A DNA stretch of 64,000 nucleotides from assembly GCA_025935755.1 (NCBI GenBank), contig JAICUQ010000002.1:20561-84560 (forward strand), read 5' to 3'. Positions 1 to 7,999 of the stretch are shown in pieces. The stretch is from Chthoniobacterales bacterium. Lineage in GTDB: Bacteria; Verrucomicrobiota; Verrucomicrobiia; Chthoniobacterales; UBA10450. The translations under genes and the position numbers were made by a program. The notes under the pieces are model-generated. The model was not told where the DNA came from and did not search any database. It saw only the letters and a list, made by a program, of their open reading frames with translations. Within the stretch, counting starts at the first letter, position 1. Each line of letters opens with the position of its first letter.

Positions 1-764
1 GCTTGTTGAAAGTACGCCCATGTTGACGTCAGGGTGTAGAGCAGAATAAAGACAAAAAGGCCGAAGAGGTACGGCGACTTGCAAATATGGGTAACACCAT
101 CCCAGAATTTGCCTCCGATTGGTTTTTCGGCCCCTGCCTGTTCACCGGATTGCGAATCATGCCGTCGAAATTCCGAGGGAAAAAAACGAACGATTTGGGC
201 CGCGATTTCGAGCATGGCGGCGCAGATCAACAGTAACACGCCCGTGCTGACACGCCGGACCAGCACGGTCGTAATGATTGGGCCGAGAATTCCGCCTAAC
301 GAGCCGCCGACGGCAATGAAACCGAAAAGCCGTTTACCCTGCTCCGACGTAAACAAGTCGGTCATGAATCCCCAGAACACGGCAGTCGCAAAGAGATTGA
401 ACACACTCACCCAAACGAAAAAACATCCATCGATCCATGGTTGCTTGCCGCGCGGCACGAACTGCATGAGAACGAAAAAAATAACGAGGTTCGCGGCAAA
501 GAAACGATAAGCAATGGGAATAAATCTTCGCCGCGACATTCGCGCCACGATGGCTGAGAACAGCGCGTTCGCCACGATCATTGTCACGAGCACCACAGTG
601 AACATCCACCACAAGTTCTCGGAGAAATTGGCTCCGATGTTGTCGCGAACCGGGCGGATAACGTAGTAACCGGCCAGGACGACAAAGAAAAAGATGAACC
701 CCAGCCAGAGCGCCCGGATTTCGTTAGGCTTTACGTCGACGATCTTTGCGAACAGGCGATTCAT
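1..764 (-). CDS. MFS / ATP-ADP translocase-like transporter (3' end cut off)
   Basis: An open frame starts at an ATG whose complement is 762-764 and runs off the left edge, giving about 254 residues. It begins MNRLFAKIVDVKPNEIRALW and continues with strongly hydrophobic segments. The first contains GYYVIRPVRDNIG, a motif typical of MFS proteins grouped with the Tlc ATP/ADP translocases. At least six membrane spans are visible, with a basic and acidic loop near residue 210. Substrate cannot be told: bacterial relatives outside intracellular parasites are mostly uncharacterised. No clear ribosome binding site precedes the ATG, but the hydrophobic pattern starts right after it. The C-terminal half lies outside the window. 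Confidence 0.75.
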   Translation of the reverse strand, partial: MNRLFAKIVDVKPNEIRALWLGFIFFFVVLAGYYVIRPVRDNIGANFSENLWWMFTVVLVTMIVANALFSAIVARMSRRRFIPIAYRFFAANLVIFFVLMQFVPRGKQPWIDGCFFVWVSVFNLFATAVFWGFMTDLFTSEQGKRLFGFIAVGGSLGGILGPIITTVLVRRVSTGVLLLICAAMLEIAAQIVRFFPSEFRRHDSQSGEQAGAEKPIGGKFWDGVTHICKSPYLFGLFVFILLYTLTSTWAYFQQ

Positions 765-853
765 CGCAAGGGAGCACACGCGCCCTTGCGTGCACGCTTC
801 GGCGCCTCGCCAAAACCGACTTCGCCGAAAAGAAAAAAGGAATTCATCTCAGC

Positions 854-877
854 CAGCTTCGCTGGGAAGCGAAGCTG
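854..877. repeat. perfect 10-bp hairpin in the gap before the transporter
   Basis: A 10-bp perfect inverted repeat (854-863 and 868-877) closes a GGGA loop. It lies between the start of the transporter and the stop of the epimerase-like gene. No T run follows, so it is not a clear intrinsic terminator. Its compact shape resembles the other short hairpins in this window, but the CTACA flank is missing. The rest of 765-907 holds nothing recognisable. Confidence 0.6.
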
Positions 878-907
878 TGCACGCGAAGGCCCACGCGCTC
901 CCCTGAG

Positions 908-2020
908 TCATGATTTCTTCTTCCAAGCGGTCAGCACTTCTGCTTCGCGTTCAGCTGAGAGACCAGCTTTTGGATGGGCCTGTCGTTCAGGCGGCAGAGA
1001 TTTGAACCAGGCGAGTGTATCGCGTGCGGTGACATCGAGTGGCCGAAACGTGAGGCCTTTGCTCAACGCGCGACTGATGTTCGTTCGCGCCACTGCATCG
1101 TCTTTCCCTGTCCACACCGGCATGTCAGACCAGGGTTGCACTTTCTGCTCAGTCAAAAATTGTTCGTTTACCCATGTGAACTTCGCGTCCGACTTCAACG
1201 CATCTCTAATCCCATCCAACATTGCGCCGACGGCGAAGGGTTTGGCCGGTCCGGTTGCATTGTAAACTCCGGTCTCACGGTTCTCGGCCATGCGGATGGT
1301 CCACTCAGCGAGGTCTCGCGCATCGATGAACTGGACAGGATCGCTCGGATTTCCAGGTGCCAACACCTCTCCCGCGCGATCGATACGGACAGGCCAGTAC
1401 GTAAACCTGTCGCTCTCGTCACGTGGGCCGACGATTAGTCCGGGCCGAATAATCAAAGTTTTTCCTGGAAACCATTTTTCAGCTTCGCGTTCCGAGAGCG
1501 CTTTCAGTGGCCCGTACGTTTTGAACCCGGACGCGCGCACAGCTTCGATCGTCTCCTTGTACGGATCTGCACCTTCGTATTTTTCCGTCGGCGCATTTTC
1601 ATCGGGACCCTGCTTCGAGTCTCCGTAAACGGAAATCGTCGAAATGAATACATACCGATCAACGTTTTCTTTGAGGACTTGCGCCGCGTCACGGACCCAC
1701 GCCGGCAGCGTCGTCGGATTATCGATCACCACATCCCATTTTCGATTTTTCAGCGCCTCAAGATTGCCGTTGCGATCACCGACAAGCTGCTCGACTTGAG
1801 CAGGCAATTCGCCCGGATGCGTCTTATTGCGATTGAACGTGGTCACCTTATGTCCGCGACTTAACGCATATTTCACCTGGTACGGACCAGTGAATCCGGT
1901 ACCGCCGAGAATAAGTATGCGCATCGGGGTCGGTTTCTGCTCTGCAAACAAAGAAGTTGCTGTTGCTCGCGACGCAAGCGCAGTGGCCGCAGATATTTTT
2001 ATGAAACGACGGCGATCCAT
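908..2020 (-). CDS. Tat-exported NAD-dependent epimerase/dehydratase family protein
   Basis: This is an extended short-chain dehydrogenase of 370 residues. The N-terminus has a twin-arginine signal (RRRFIK at residues 3-8, then an Ala-rich stretch), which suggests export in folded form with cofactor. The Rossmann motif GGTGFTG is at 39-45 and the YxxxK pair is Y168/K172 (YGPLK). Similar proteins are annotated as NAD-dependent epimerases with unknown substrates, probably sugars. The gene is divergent from an aldo/keto reductase that also carries a Tat-like leader, so the two may share a regulatory region of about 70 bp. A specific reaction cannot be assigned. Confidence 0.8.
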   Translation of the reverse strand: MDRRRFIKISAATALASRATATSLFAEQKPTPMRILILGGTGFTGPYQVKYALSRGHKVTTFNRNKTHPGELPAQVEQLVGDRNGNLEALKNRKWDVVIDNPTTLPAWVRDAAQVLKENVDRYVFISTISVYGDSKQGPDENAPTEKYEGADPYKETIEAVRASGFKTYGPLKALSEREAEKWFPGKTLIIRPGLIVGPRDESDRFTYWPVRIDRAGEVLAPGNPSDPVQFIDARDLAEWTIRMAENRETGVYNATGPAKPFAVGAMLDGIRDALKSDAKFTWVNEQFLTEQKVQPWSDMPVWTGKDDAVARTNISRALSKGLTFRPLDVTARDTLAWFKSLPPERQAHPKAGLSAEREAEVLTAWKKKS

Positions 2021-2056
2021 GGAGCCATATAACGCCTGTAAGGCATCTGTGCCATT

Positions 2057-2082
2057 GGCGTTTCACAGAAACGCCCTACAGT
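2057..2082. repeat. CTACA-flanked hairpin, GGCG type, copy 1
   Basis: GGCGTTTC-ACA-GAAACGCC forms a perfect 8-bp stem (2057-2064 with 2068-2075) and is followed by CTACAGT. A near twin with the same ACA loop and same flank but a different, still self-complementary stem is at 40440-40465. This copy sits just upstream of the GTG start at 2091, between divergent genes. Confidence 0.75.
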
Positions 2083-2090
2083 GGGAAATC

Positions 2091-3008
2091 GTGACGCGAC
2101 GTGAAGCTGCGAAAGTAATCGGCGGCACAGCGGCAGCTCTGGTTTTGCCAATCAGCGCCGAAGCGAAAAGCGAATCAATAACAATGTTGACGCGCGCCAT
2201 CCCCTCCTCTGGCGAGAAGCTACCGGTGATCGGCCTTGGAACATGGCAGGCGTTCGATGTTGATCTCGGTGGGAACATCCAGAAACAACTGGAAGAGGTG
2301 CTGTCGCAATTCGTGAAGCTCGGCGGCCGTGTGATTGATTCTTCGCCAATGTACGGCCGCGCCGAAAAGGTCATCGGCCAGCTCACTTCTGCGCTCAGGC
2401 TGCGAGACAAGCTGTTCATCGCAACCAAGGTTTGGACTGAGGGAAAGCAGAGCGGAATCCAGTCAATGGACCGTTCCACGGCACTTTTACGCACAGAACG
2501 AATCGACCTGATGCAAGTGCACAATCTCGTCGACGTAAACACACAACTCGCGACTTTGCAGGAATGGAAACAACAGGGCCGCATTCGCTACACCGGAATC
2601 ACGCATTACGAGTCTGGGGCTTTGAACGAGATCGAAAAGCTAATGCGCAACCAGAAGTTCGATTTCCTGCAGATCAATTATTCCCTTATGGAACCTGAAG
2701 CGGAGCAACGTGTTTTACCGGTGGCACAGGAGCGCGGAATCGCCGTGATCGCAAATCGGCCTTTTGGTTCCGGCGATCTCTTTTCCAAAGTGCGTGCGCA
2801 ACCGCTGCCGGATTGGGCAAGCGAAGTCGACTGCCACACCTGGGCCCAATTCTTTTTGAAGTGGATTGTGGCAAATGCCGCAATCACGTGCGCGATTCCG
2901 GCGACGAATAAGCCACATCACCTTGAAGATAATATGCAGGGTGGCATTGGACGGTTACCCGACGCAAAACTGCGCCATCGGATGGCGGAATTCGTCTCAT
3001 CATTGTAG
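2091..3008 (+). CDS. aldo/keto reductase with Tat-like leader
   Basis: This is a 305-residue NADPH-type aldo/keto reductase when read from the GTG at 2091. That start gives VTRREAAKVIGGTAAALVLP, a twin-arginine-like signal; the longer frame upstream reads through the divergent gene and a hairpin. The AKR tetrad is visible as D83 and Y88 (VIDSSPMYG), K113 (ATKVW) and H144 (MQVHN). Members reduce aldehydes or ketones, but the substrate here is unknown. The divergent neighbour is also a Tat-type oxidoreductase. The start codon choice is an inference from the leader peptide. Confidence 0.85.
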   Translation: MTRREAAKVIGGTAAALVLPISAEAKSESITMLTRAIPSSGEKLPVIGLGTWQAFDVDLGGNIQKQLEEVLSQFVKLGGRVIDSSPMYGRAEKVIGQLTSALRLRDKLFIATKVWTEGKQSGIQSMDRSTALLRTERIDLMQVHNLVDVNTQLATLQEWKQQGRIRYTGITHYESGALNEIEKLMRNQKFDFLQINYSLMEPEAEQRVLPVAQERGIAVIANRPFGSGDLFSKVRAQPLPDWASEVDCHTWAQFFLKWIVANAAITCAIPATNKPHHLEDNMQGGIGRLPDAKLRHRMAEFVSSL

Positions 3009-3117
3009 CTCCGCCACGGCCGTTGTACATCCAGCTTAAGTCAAATAAAAAATCTTTACTTTTGTTGAAAAAACTGGTTGCGGCCCTGGCCTATCTAGGG
3101 AATAGAACGCGCGCTTT

Positions 3118-3675
3118 ATGCGAAAACTTCTCACCCCCATCGTCGTCATCCTTTTAGGAGCCGCTGTATTTTGCCCCCGCGCTGCCCTGGCATTGCGATT
3201 CTCGGCGCCCACTCCCAAATTCAATTACACCGATGCTTCCGGCAAAAAGCAGTCGGTCGACGTCGTAGACAAGTATTATCCGAAGAAGATCACGCAGCCG
3301 ATTGCCAAAGCAGATGGCAGCATCGATCCCAAATTGCGCCGTGCCGCAACGATCGCCGAAGAACGCGCGCGTGCGCACTCGCTTAAGAAGTGCTGGGCCT
3401 TTGTCAAAGAAGCACTTGTCGCTGCTGGCGTAGTGAAGTCCCGTCCGCAAACACCGTTAGCTAAACAAGCTGGCCAGGAACTCGTGAACCATTACGGATT
3501 CAAAAAGCTGCCAGTGACCGATCCTTATCAGGCGCCGGTCGGCTCTGTTCTGGTGTATGGCGCCAAGCGCGCTGCGGGCCATGTCGAAATTCGCACGGAG
3601 ACAGGCTTCGTCAGCGACTTTCGATCAAAGATTCCTTCGCGCCGGCCGTTGCTCGGCGTTTTCGCCAAGAGCTAG
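3118..3675 (+). CDS. exported protein with a CHAP/NlpC-like Cys-His domain
   Basis: The 185-residue protein has a clean signal peptide (MRKLLTPIVVILLGAAVFCP, cleavage probably after ALA near residue 25). The C-terminal half has the layout of a papain-like amidase: C92 at the start of a helix (KKCWAFVKEAL), then PVGSVLVYG, H155 in AGHVEIRT and D167 in GFVSDF. This resembles CHAP or NlpC/P60 peptidoglycan amidases, but the match is by motif spacing only. It could equally be a catalytically inactive relative. It stands alone, 109 bp after the aldo/keto reductase. Confidence 0.6.
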   Translation: MRKLLTPIVVILLGAAVFCPRAALALRFSAPTPKFNYTDASGKKQSVDVVDKYYPKKITQPIAKADGSIDPKLRRAATIAEERARAHSLKKCWAFVKEALVAAGVVKSRPQTPLAKQAGQELVNHYGFKKLPVTDPYQAPVGSVLVYGAKRAAGHVEIRTETGFVSDFRSKIPSRRPLLGVFAKS

Positions 3676-3800
3676 GTAAAACCTGCGGCTTCGGCGGCCA
3701 GCTATCGTATTAGGGGAGCCTATCCACCCAGTCAACGGAGATCGCGTTCTCCTCACCATTGCATACGCGGCCCTGCCGCCTAACTATTCACATCGTGAGC

Positions 3801-4520
3801 GTGCGCATCGCCATGTGGTCTGGTCCGCGAAATATCTCGACGGGTATGATGCGCTCATGGGGTAATCGGGACGATACTATCGTTATCGATGAGCCATTTT
3901 ATGCTTATTACCTCAAAGCCACGGGCATAGAACATCCCGGCGGTGAGGAGGTCATTGCGACCGGCGAAACCGATTGGCGGAAAGTCGTTGCCCAGCTGAC
4001 CGGACCGATGGCGAATGGTAAGCAGATTTTTTTTCAGAAACAGATGACACATCATCTGTTGCCCGGGATAGATCGCGAATGGCTTGGAGCAGTGACCAAT
4101 TGCTTTCTTATTCGCGACCCACGGGAAGTCATTCATTCGTACATAAAAAAGCGAGAAGATCCCGCGCTCGAAGACCTCGGTTTCGTCCAGCAGGAAGAGA
4201 TCTTTGATTTTGTGCGAACACATACGAGGAACGTGCCGCCGGTTGTCGATGCCGGAGACGTACTTCGAAATCCGGAGCGGACCCTGCGGCTGCTCTGCGA
4301 GGCAATCGGAGTCGAATTTAGCAAGTCGATGCTTTCCTGGCCGCCGGGATTTCGCGACACCGACGGTATTTGGGCCAAGCATTGGTACGGCGAAGTGGCG
4401 AAAACGACTTCGTTTCAGCCGTATCATCCGAGCGACCACAAAGTGCCTGGAACTTTACACGAGATTTACGATCGCTGCCGCGAGTGTTACCAAAAGTTGT
4501 CCGAATATCGACTACGCTAA
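3801..4520 (+). CDS. sulfotransferase family protein
   Basis: A PAPS-dependent-type sulfotransferase fold of about 239 residues. The 5'-phosphosulfate loop is MWSGPRNISTGMMRS near residues 5-19, and the 3'-phosphate site is the RDPREVIHSY segment near 105-114. The GTG at 3801 was chosen because relatives typically start three or four residues before the WSGPRN motif; GTG 3795 and TTG 3759 are in frame. The acceptor is unknown. The next gene downstream on the same strand, after a palindromic repeat, is a class IV aminotransferase-like protein. Such pairs suggest a joint role in a small-molecule pathway, which is inference. Confidence 0.75.
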   Translation: MRIAMWSGPRNISTGMMRSWGNRDDTIVIDEPFYAYYLKATGIEHPGGEEVIATGETDWRKVVAQLTGPMANGKQIFFQKQMTHHLLPGIDREWLGAVTNCFLIRDPREVIHSYIKKREDPALEDLGFVQQEEIFDFVRTHTRNVPPVVDAGDVLRNPERTLRLLCEAIGVEFSKSMLSWPPGFRDTDGIWAKHWYGEVAKTTSFQPYHPSDHKVPGTLHEIYDRCRECYQKLSEYRLR

Positions 4521-4540
4521 TTTCTCCGACAGCGCCGCAA

Positions 4541-4571
4541 AAAAGCGGCGCCAGGTCGCCGCACTACAAAG
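4541..4571. repeat. dispersed GC hairpin followed by CTACA (family D, copy 1)
   Basis: GCGGCG (4545-4550) and CGCCGC (4557-4562) enclose a 6-nt loop and are followed by ACTACAAAG. Almost the same element lies in inverse orientation at 28173-28204. It fills the 148-bp gap between the sulfotransferase and the aminotransferase-like gene. Confidence 0.65.
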
Positions 4572-4668
4572 CGGGGGTTCGCGCTCCAAATCCCGATCAG
4601 CCACTTGGAATTCTTAACCTGAAATTCGTGTTCATTCGTGTGGATTAGTGATTAGCTTTTCTGGCCTC

Positions 4669-5595
4669 ATGCTTCAGAAATTCGATGAGCGAAACCGGGA
4701 CCTGATCGCAAACATCAACGGGGACCTGGTGCATCGCGATAAGGCTGCGATCAGTCCGTTTGATTCGGCCGTGCAGGGAGGCGACGCGGTCTGGGAAGGA
4801 TTGCGACTGTACAACGGCCGGATTTTCAAGCTGCACGAGCATCTCGACCGCCTCGAGCGTTCAGCGCGCGCAGTTTCGTTGGCCGAAATCCCTCCGCGCG
4901 AAAAAATTATTGACGAAATTAAACGCACGCTGGCGGCGAACAAAATGCGCGACGGCGCTCATATTCGGCTAACGCTCACGCGCGGAGTGAAAATTACTTC
5001 GGGCATGGACCCCCGACTCAACCAGAGCGGGCCGACACTGATCGTGCTCGCCGAGCATAAGCCGCCGGTGTACGCGAAATCCGGGCTGAACTTAATCACG
5101 AGCAAGACCCGCCGCCCGCCGCCGGAGGTTCTGGATGCGCGGATCCATCATGCAAACTTGCTGAACTCGATTCTGGCAAAGATCGAAGCGAACAATGCCG
5201 GCGCGGATGACGCGCTCATGCTCGACACGCGCGGGTTCGTTGCTGAAACAAACGCGACGCACGTGTTCATTGTGCGTGGTTCCAATGGATCTAGCGGCAC
5301 AAGCGAGCTGGCAACCAGCCGCGTGTTAGCCTGCCCGGAGGGAATCACTCGTGCAACCGTGGTCGAAATTTGTGTTGCCGAAAAGATCCGGTGCATCGAG
5401 ACCGACCTGTCTCCTGCCGATATCTACGGCGCTGACGAGATGTTCTGCACTGGAACAATGGGCGAATTAGCAGGCGTAATTAGAGTCGACAATCGTCAGA
5501 TCGGCGATGGAAACATTGGGCCGATGACGAAATATCTGAGCGATCTGTACCTAAAGCGAACCGCGACCGAAGGGGTGCAGGTCGTGGATATTTAA
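4669..5595 (+). CDS. class IV aminotransferase-like protein lacking the catalytic lysine
   Basis: A fold-type IV PLP protein of 308 residues, closest in style to branched-chain or D-amino-acid aminotransferases. Visible family blocks are FDSAVQGGDAVWEGLRLYNG, then FVAETNATHVFIV (the Glu that binds the pyridine nitrogen) and FCTGTMGELAGV (phosphate loop). The PLP lysine is normally three residues before the Asn of the NLL motif (IKSLNLL in D-amino-acid aminotransferase). Here that block reads ARIHHANLLNS, with His at about residue 160, and the DNA codon is CAT. Either it uses another chemistry or it has lost transamination. Start ATG 4669 is preferred over GTG 4648. Confidence 0.8.
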   Translation: MLQKFDERNRDLIANINGDLVHRDKAAISPFDSAVQGGDAVWEGLRLYNGRIFKLHEHLDRLERSARAVSLAEIPPREKIIDEIKRTLAANKMRDGAHIRLTLTRGVKITSGMDPRLNQSGPTLIVLAEHKPPVYAKSGLNLITSKTRRPPPEVLDARIHHANLLNSILAKIEANNAGADDALMLDTRGFVAETNATHVFIVRGSNGSSGTSELATSRVLACPEGITRATVVEICVAEKIRCIETDLSPADIYGADEMFCTGTMGELAGVIRVDNRQIGDGNIGPMTKYLSDLYLKRTATEGVQVVDI

Positions 5596-5611
5596 AAACT
5601 CAATCGTTTTT

Positions 5612-6307
5612 TCACAACTGTTGGGCTGGCCGGATAAATCCCAGCAGGATCGCAACCGGAATGGCCGTGTAACCAATAAAAAGAAGCCACGCGAAGATCC
5701 GGCCGCCTACCGCGAGACGCGGCGTCAGTTTCTTGTCATTGAATCCGAGCGATTGGAAGAAACTCGAGGATCCGTGGCTCAGATGAAGCGTGAGCAAGAA
5801 AAGACCGACAATGTAGAAAGCAGACACATAGTAATTCTGGAATCCGTACACCATCATCGAATAGACGTCGTAATGCCCGAGCGGATCAGCCTTGAGCAGG
5901 GCAAAACGAGGGTCGGTCACGCGTACCGTGAAATGCGCAAGATGATAAATGATAAACGCGAGCACGATCAACCCGCTGATCACCATGTGACGGGAAGCGA
6001 ATGTGGCTTTGACATACTCCCGATCAACGTACGGCTCTGGTCGGGCACGCCGGTTCTCGATAGCCAGCTGAATTGTCACGTAAATATGAATGACCACAGC
6101 GGCGAGCAGGAACAATCGAATTAACCACAGCAAAGGGCCGAGATCGCGCAGATGTTGCGCGTACCCGTTGATCCAATCCGGGCCCAAAAAAATCTGCAGA
6201 TTCCCCAGCAGATGTCCGACAACGAAAACGATCAAAATGACGCCGGTCACGGCGACGATCATTTTCTTTCCGACCGATGAGCGATAAAAAGCAGCGAAAA
6301 TATTCAC
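5612..6307 (-). CDS. sdhC: succinate dehydrogenase cytochrome b subunit
   Basis: This is the membrane anchor of a single-anchor (b558-type) succinate:quinone oxidoreductase, about 231 residues. Read from GTG 6307 it begins VNIFAAFYRSSVGKKMIVAVTG, the standard start of this family; GTG 6340 is in frame but adds unrelated residues. Five membrane spans are visible, with His residues in VGHLLGN, VVIHIYV, IIYHLAH and LTLHLSH that fit the two haem b ligand pairs. The flavoprotein and iron-sulfur genes are not adjacent but about 23 kb away at 29137 and 31496. It converges with the aminotransferase-like gene, 16 bp apart. Confidence 0.92.
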   Translation of the reverse strand: MNIFAAFYRSSVGKKMIVAVTGVILIVFVVGHLLGNLQIFLGPDWINGYAQHLRDLGPLLWLIRLFLLAAVVIHIYVTIQLAIENRRARPEPYVDREYVKATFASRHMVISGLIVLAFIIYHLAHFTVRVTDPRFALLKADPLGHYDVYSMMVYGFQNYYVSAFYIVGLFLLTLHLSHGSSSFFQSLGFNDKKLTPRLAVGGRIFAWLLFIGYTAIPVAILLGFIRPAQQL

Positions 6308-6469
6308 CGAGATTTGGCGCACGGCGAGGGGTTGCCGCACTCATCAGATTATAAACACCGCTCCGAGCGTCAAGACCGCACCCGTTCGCGCAGCCCGGAT
6401 CCCACTCGTGACTGGGGCGATAAGCAATCTTTTACTTCACTTTACCCCGAGGATATAATTGCCGGCCTG

Positions 6470-7981
6470 ATGCCCAACACCCGAGAGCCTCAGACGGTTG
6501 TGCAGGAGATCCCTGGCTTCAAGGAGGATCGTTCAGCATTTCCGAGCGGACGCGCTGACATCATCATGCCGCGGGTCGGCTTCTGGTCGCACTTTCTAAG
6601 CCACGAATGGTCGTCAGCTGCGCTCTATCTGTTTTTGGATGTGGTGAGCTGGCTAACTATTTACCGAATCGCAGGGTGGTTCCGATACGACGCATTTTAT
6701 GCGACGCCATTTCAATTCTTCATTGTCAATTTCATTCAGCTCAGCGTGATTGTAGCGGCGCTGTACTTTGTTGGCGGTTACGATCGGACAGTCGAGAAGT
6801 TGACCCTTGGTTATGCCGCCGAGCACATTCTTGCGGTGGCCGCAGCCGGGCTGGTCAGCGCAATGCTGATCTATTCCGCGGCGACGTTTGATCAGACGAT
6901 GAAGCCGAGCCGCGGTGTGCTGCTTTTGAGCTTCGCACTTTTTCTCCCGCTGTCCCTCGCTTACCGCCGGTGGATTCGGCAATATGTCGTTGCGAGCAGC
7001 GCAGGCCGCTCTTTTCTCGTGATTGGAGGCGGCGCTACGGCAAGGCATTTTTACGAGGCCTACAAGAAGTCTTCCAATGGCCAGCAACTGGAATTCGTAG
7101 CTGTGGGTGAGGAGCATGTCGGTCAGCGAATCGCCGGTGAGGGATCTCCGATTGTGCAGGGAGATCTTGCGTCAAAGTTGGACAACCCCGGTAATCGCTA
7201 CAACGGAATTATCCTTGCCGAGCGAGCAGGCTCTCTGAATGACCAATTGCTCGAACGGCTCGTGCATGCGCAGTTCCAGGAAACACGCGTTTACACTTTG
7301 GAATCCTTCTATGAAACACAATGGCGTTATCTGCCACTCGGTATTGTCGATCCCTTTTGGCCGTTGCAGACGGGATTTCAATTGGCGCGTACTTCGCCTT
7401 ACCACTACCTGAAACGGCTTTTTGATATCACCGCTTCAGCAACCGCGCTGGCCATTTGTTCTCCGCTGTTCGTTCTCATTCCTCTTTTGATTTGGATCGA
7501 AGACGGCGCTCCGGTTCTGTTCAGACAGGAAAGAGTCGGGCGCGACGGAAAGCGTTTTATACTTTTCAAATTCCGGACGATGCGTTGTCGCGGCGACGAG
7601 CCGGATGGGGATCTGTATACGCGTGAAGGTGACCCCCGGGTGACGCGTGTCGGGCGATGGCTGCGGAAACTTCGGCTCGATGAGTTGCCACAGCTTTGCA
7701 ACGCCATAAAAGGAGACATTAGCCTGATTGGTCCGCGGCCAGAATGGAGCAAGTGCGCCGAACGATACGAGCGAAGCATCCCCTTTTATCATTTTCGCCA
7801 CCTGGTGAAGCCAGGAATTACCGGATGGGCGCAGGTCAATTATCCTTACGGCGAGAGTGACAGGGACGCGGTTGAAAAACTAAAATACGACCTTTACTAC
7901 ATCCGACATTACTCGCTAAAGCTGGATGCCATGATCGTGTTGAAAACCTTATACACGATGCTCTTTGGTAAGGGCCGCTGA
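6470..7981 (+). CDS. polyprenyl glycosylphosphotransferase (WcaJ-type) priming exopolysaccharide
   Basis: A 503-residue membrane enzyme that transfers a hexose-1-phosphate to undecaprenyl phosphate, the first step of exopolysaccharide repeat synthesis. Four or five N-terminal spans (from VLDVVSWLTIYRI on) are followed by a CoA-binding-like domain (VIGGGATARHFYEAY). A further span (LFDITASATALAI) leads into the catalytic domain with RQERVGRDGK, FKFRTMR, KLRLDELPQL, GPRPE and PGITGWAQV. ATG 6470 was chosen; the upstream part of the frame is charged and would overlap the divergent sdhC. The next gene is an O-antigen ligase-like protein 18 bp downstream. Confidence 0.9.
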   Translation: MPNTREPQTVVQEIPGFKEDRSAFPSGRADIIMPRVGFWSHFLSHEWSSAALYLFLDVVSWLTIYRIAGWFRYDAFYATPFQFFIVNFIQLSVIVAALYFVGGYDRTVEKLTLGYAAEHILAVAAAGLVSAMLIYSAATFDQTMKPSRGVLLLSFALFLPLSLAYRRWIRQYVVASSAGRSFLVIGGGATARHFYEAYKKSSNGQQLEFVAVGEEHVGQRIAGEGSPIVQGDLASKLDNPGNRYNGIILAERAGSLNDQLLERLVHAQFQETRVYTLESFYETQWRYLPLGIVDPFWPLQTGFQLARTSPYHYLKRLFDITASATALAICSPLFVLIPLLIWIEDGAPVLFRQERVGRDGKRFILFKFRTMRCRGDEPDGDLYTREGDPRVTRVGRWLRKLRLDELPQLCNAIKGDISLIGPRPEWSKCAERYERSIPFYHFRHLVKPGITGWAQVNYPYGESDRDAVEKLKYDLYYIRHYSLKLDAMIVLKTLYTMLFGKGR

Positions 7982-7999
7982 GTACGGCACGAGCGGTAT

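Noticed and set aside
334..612. 92-codon minus-strand frame with a Met start
   Set aside because: It is a shifted frame of the partial transporter gene (1-764), which has a continuous hydrophobic translation in another frame.
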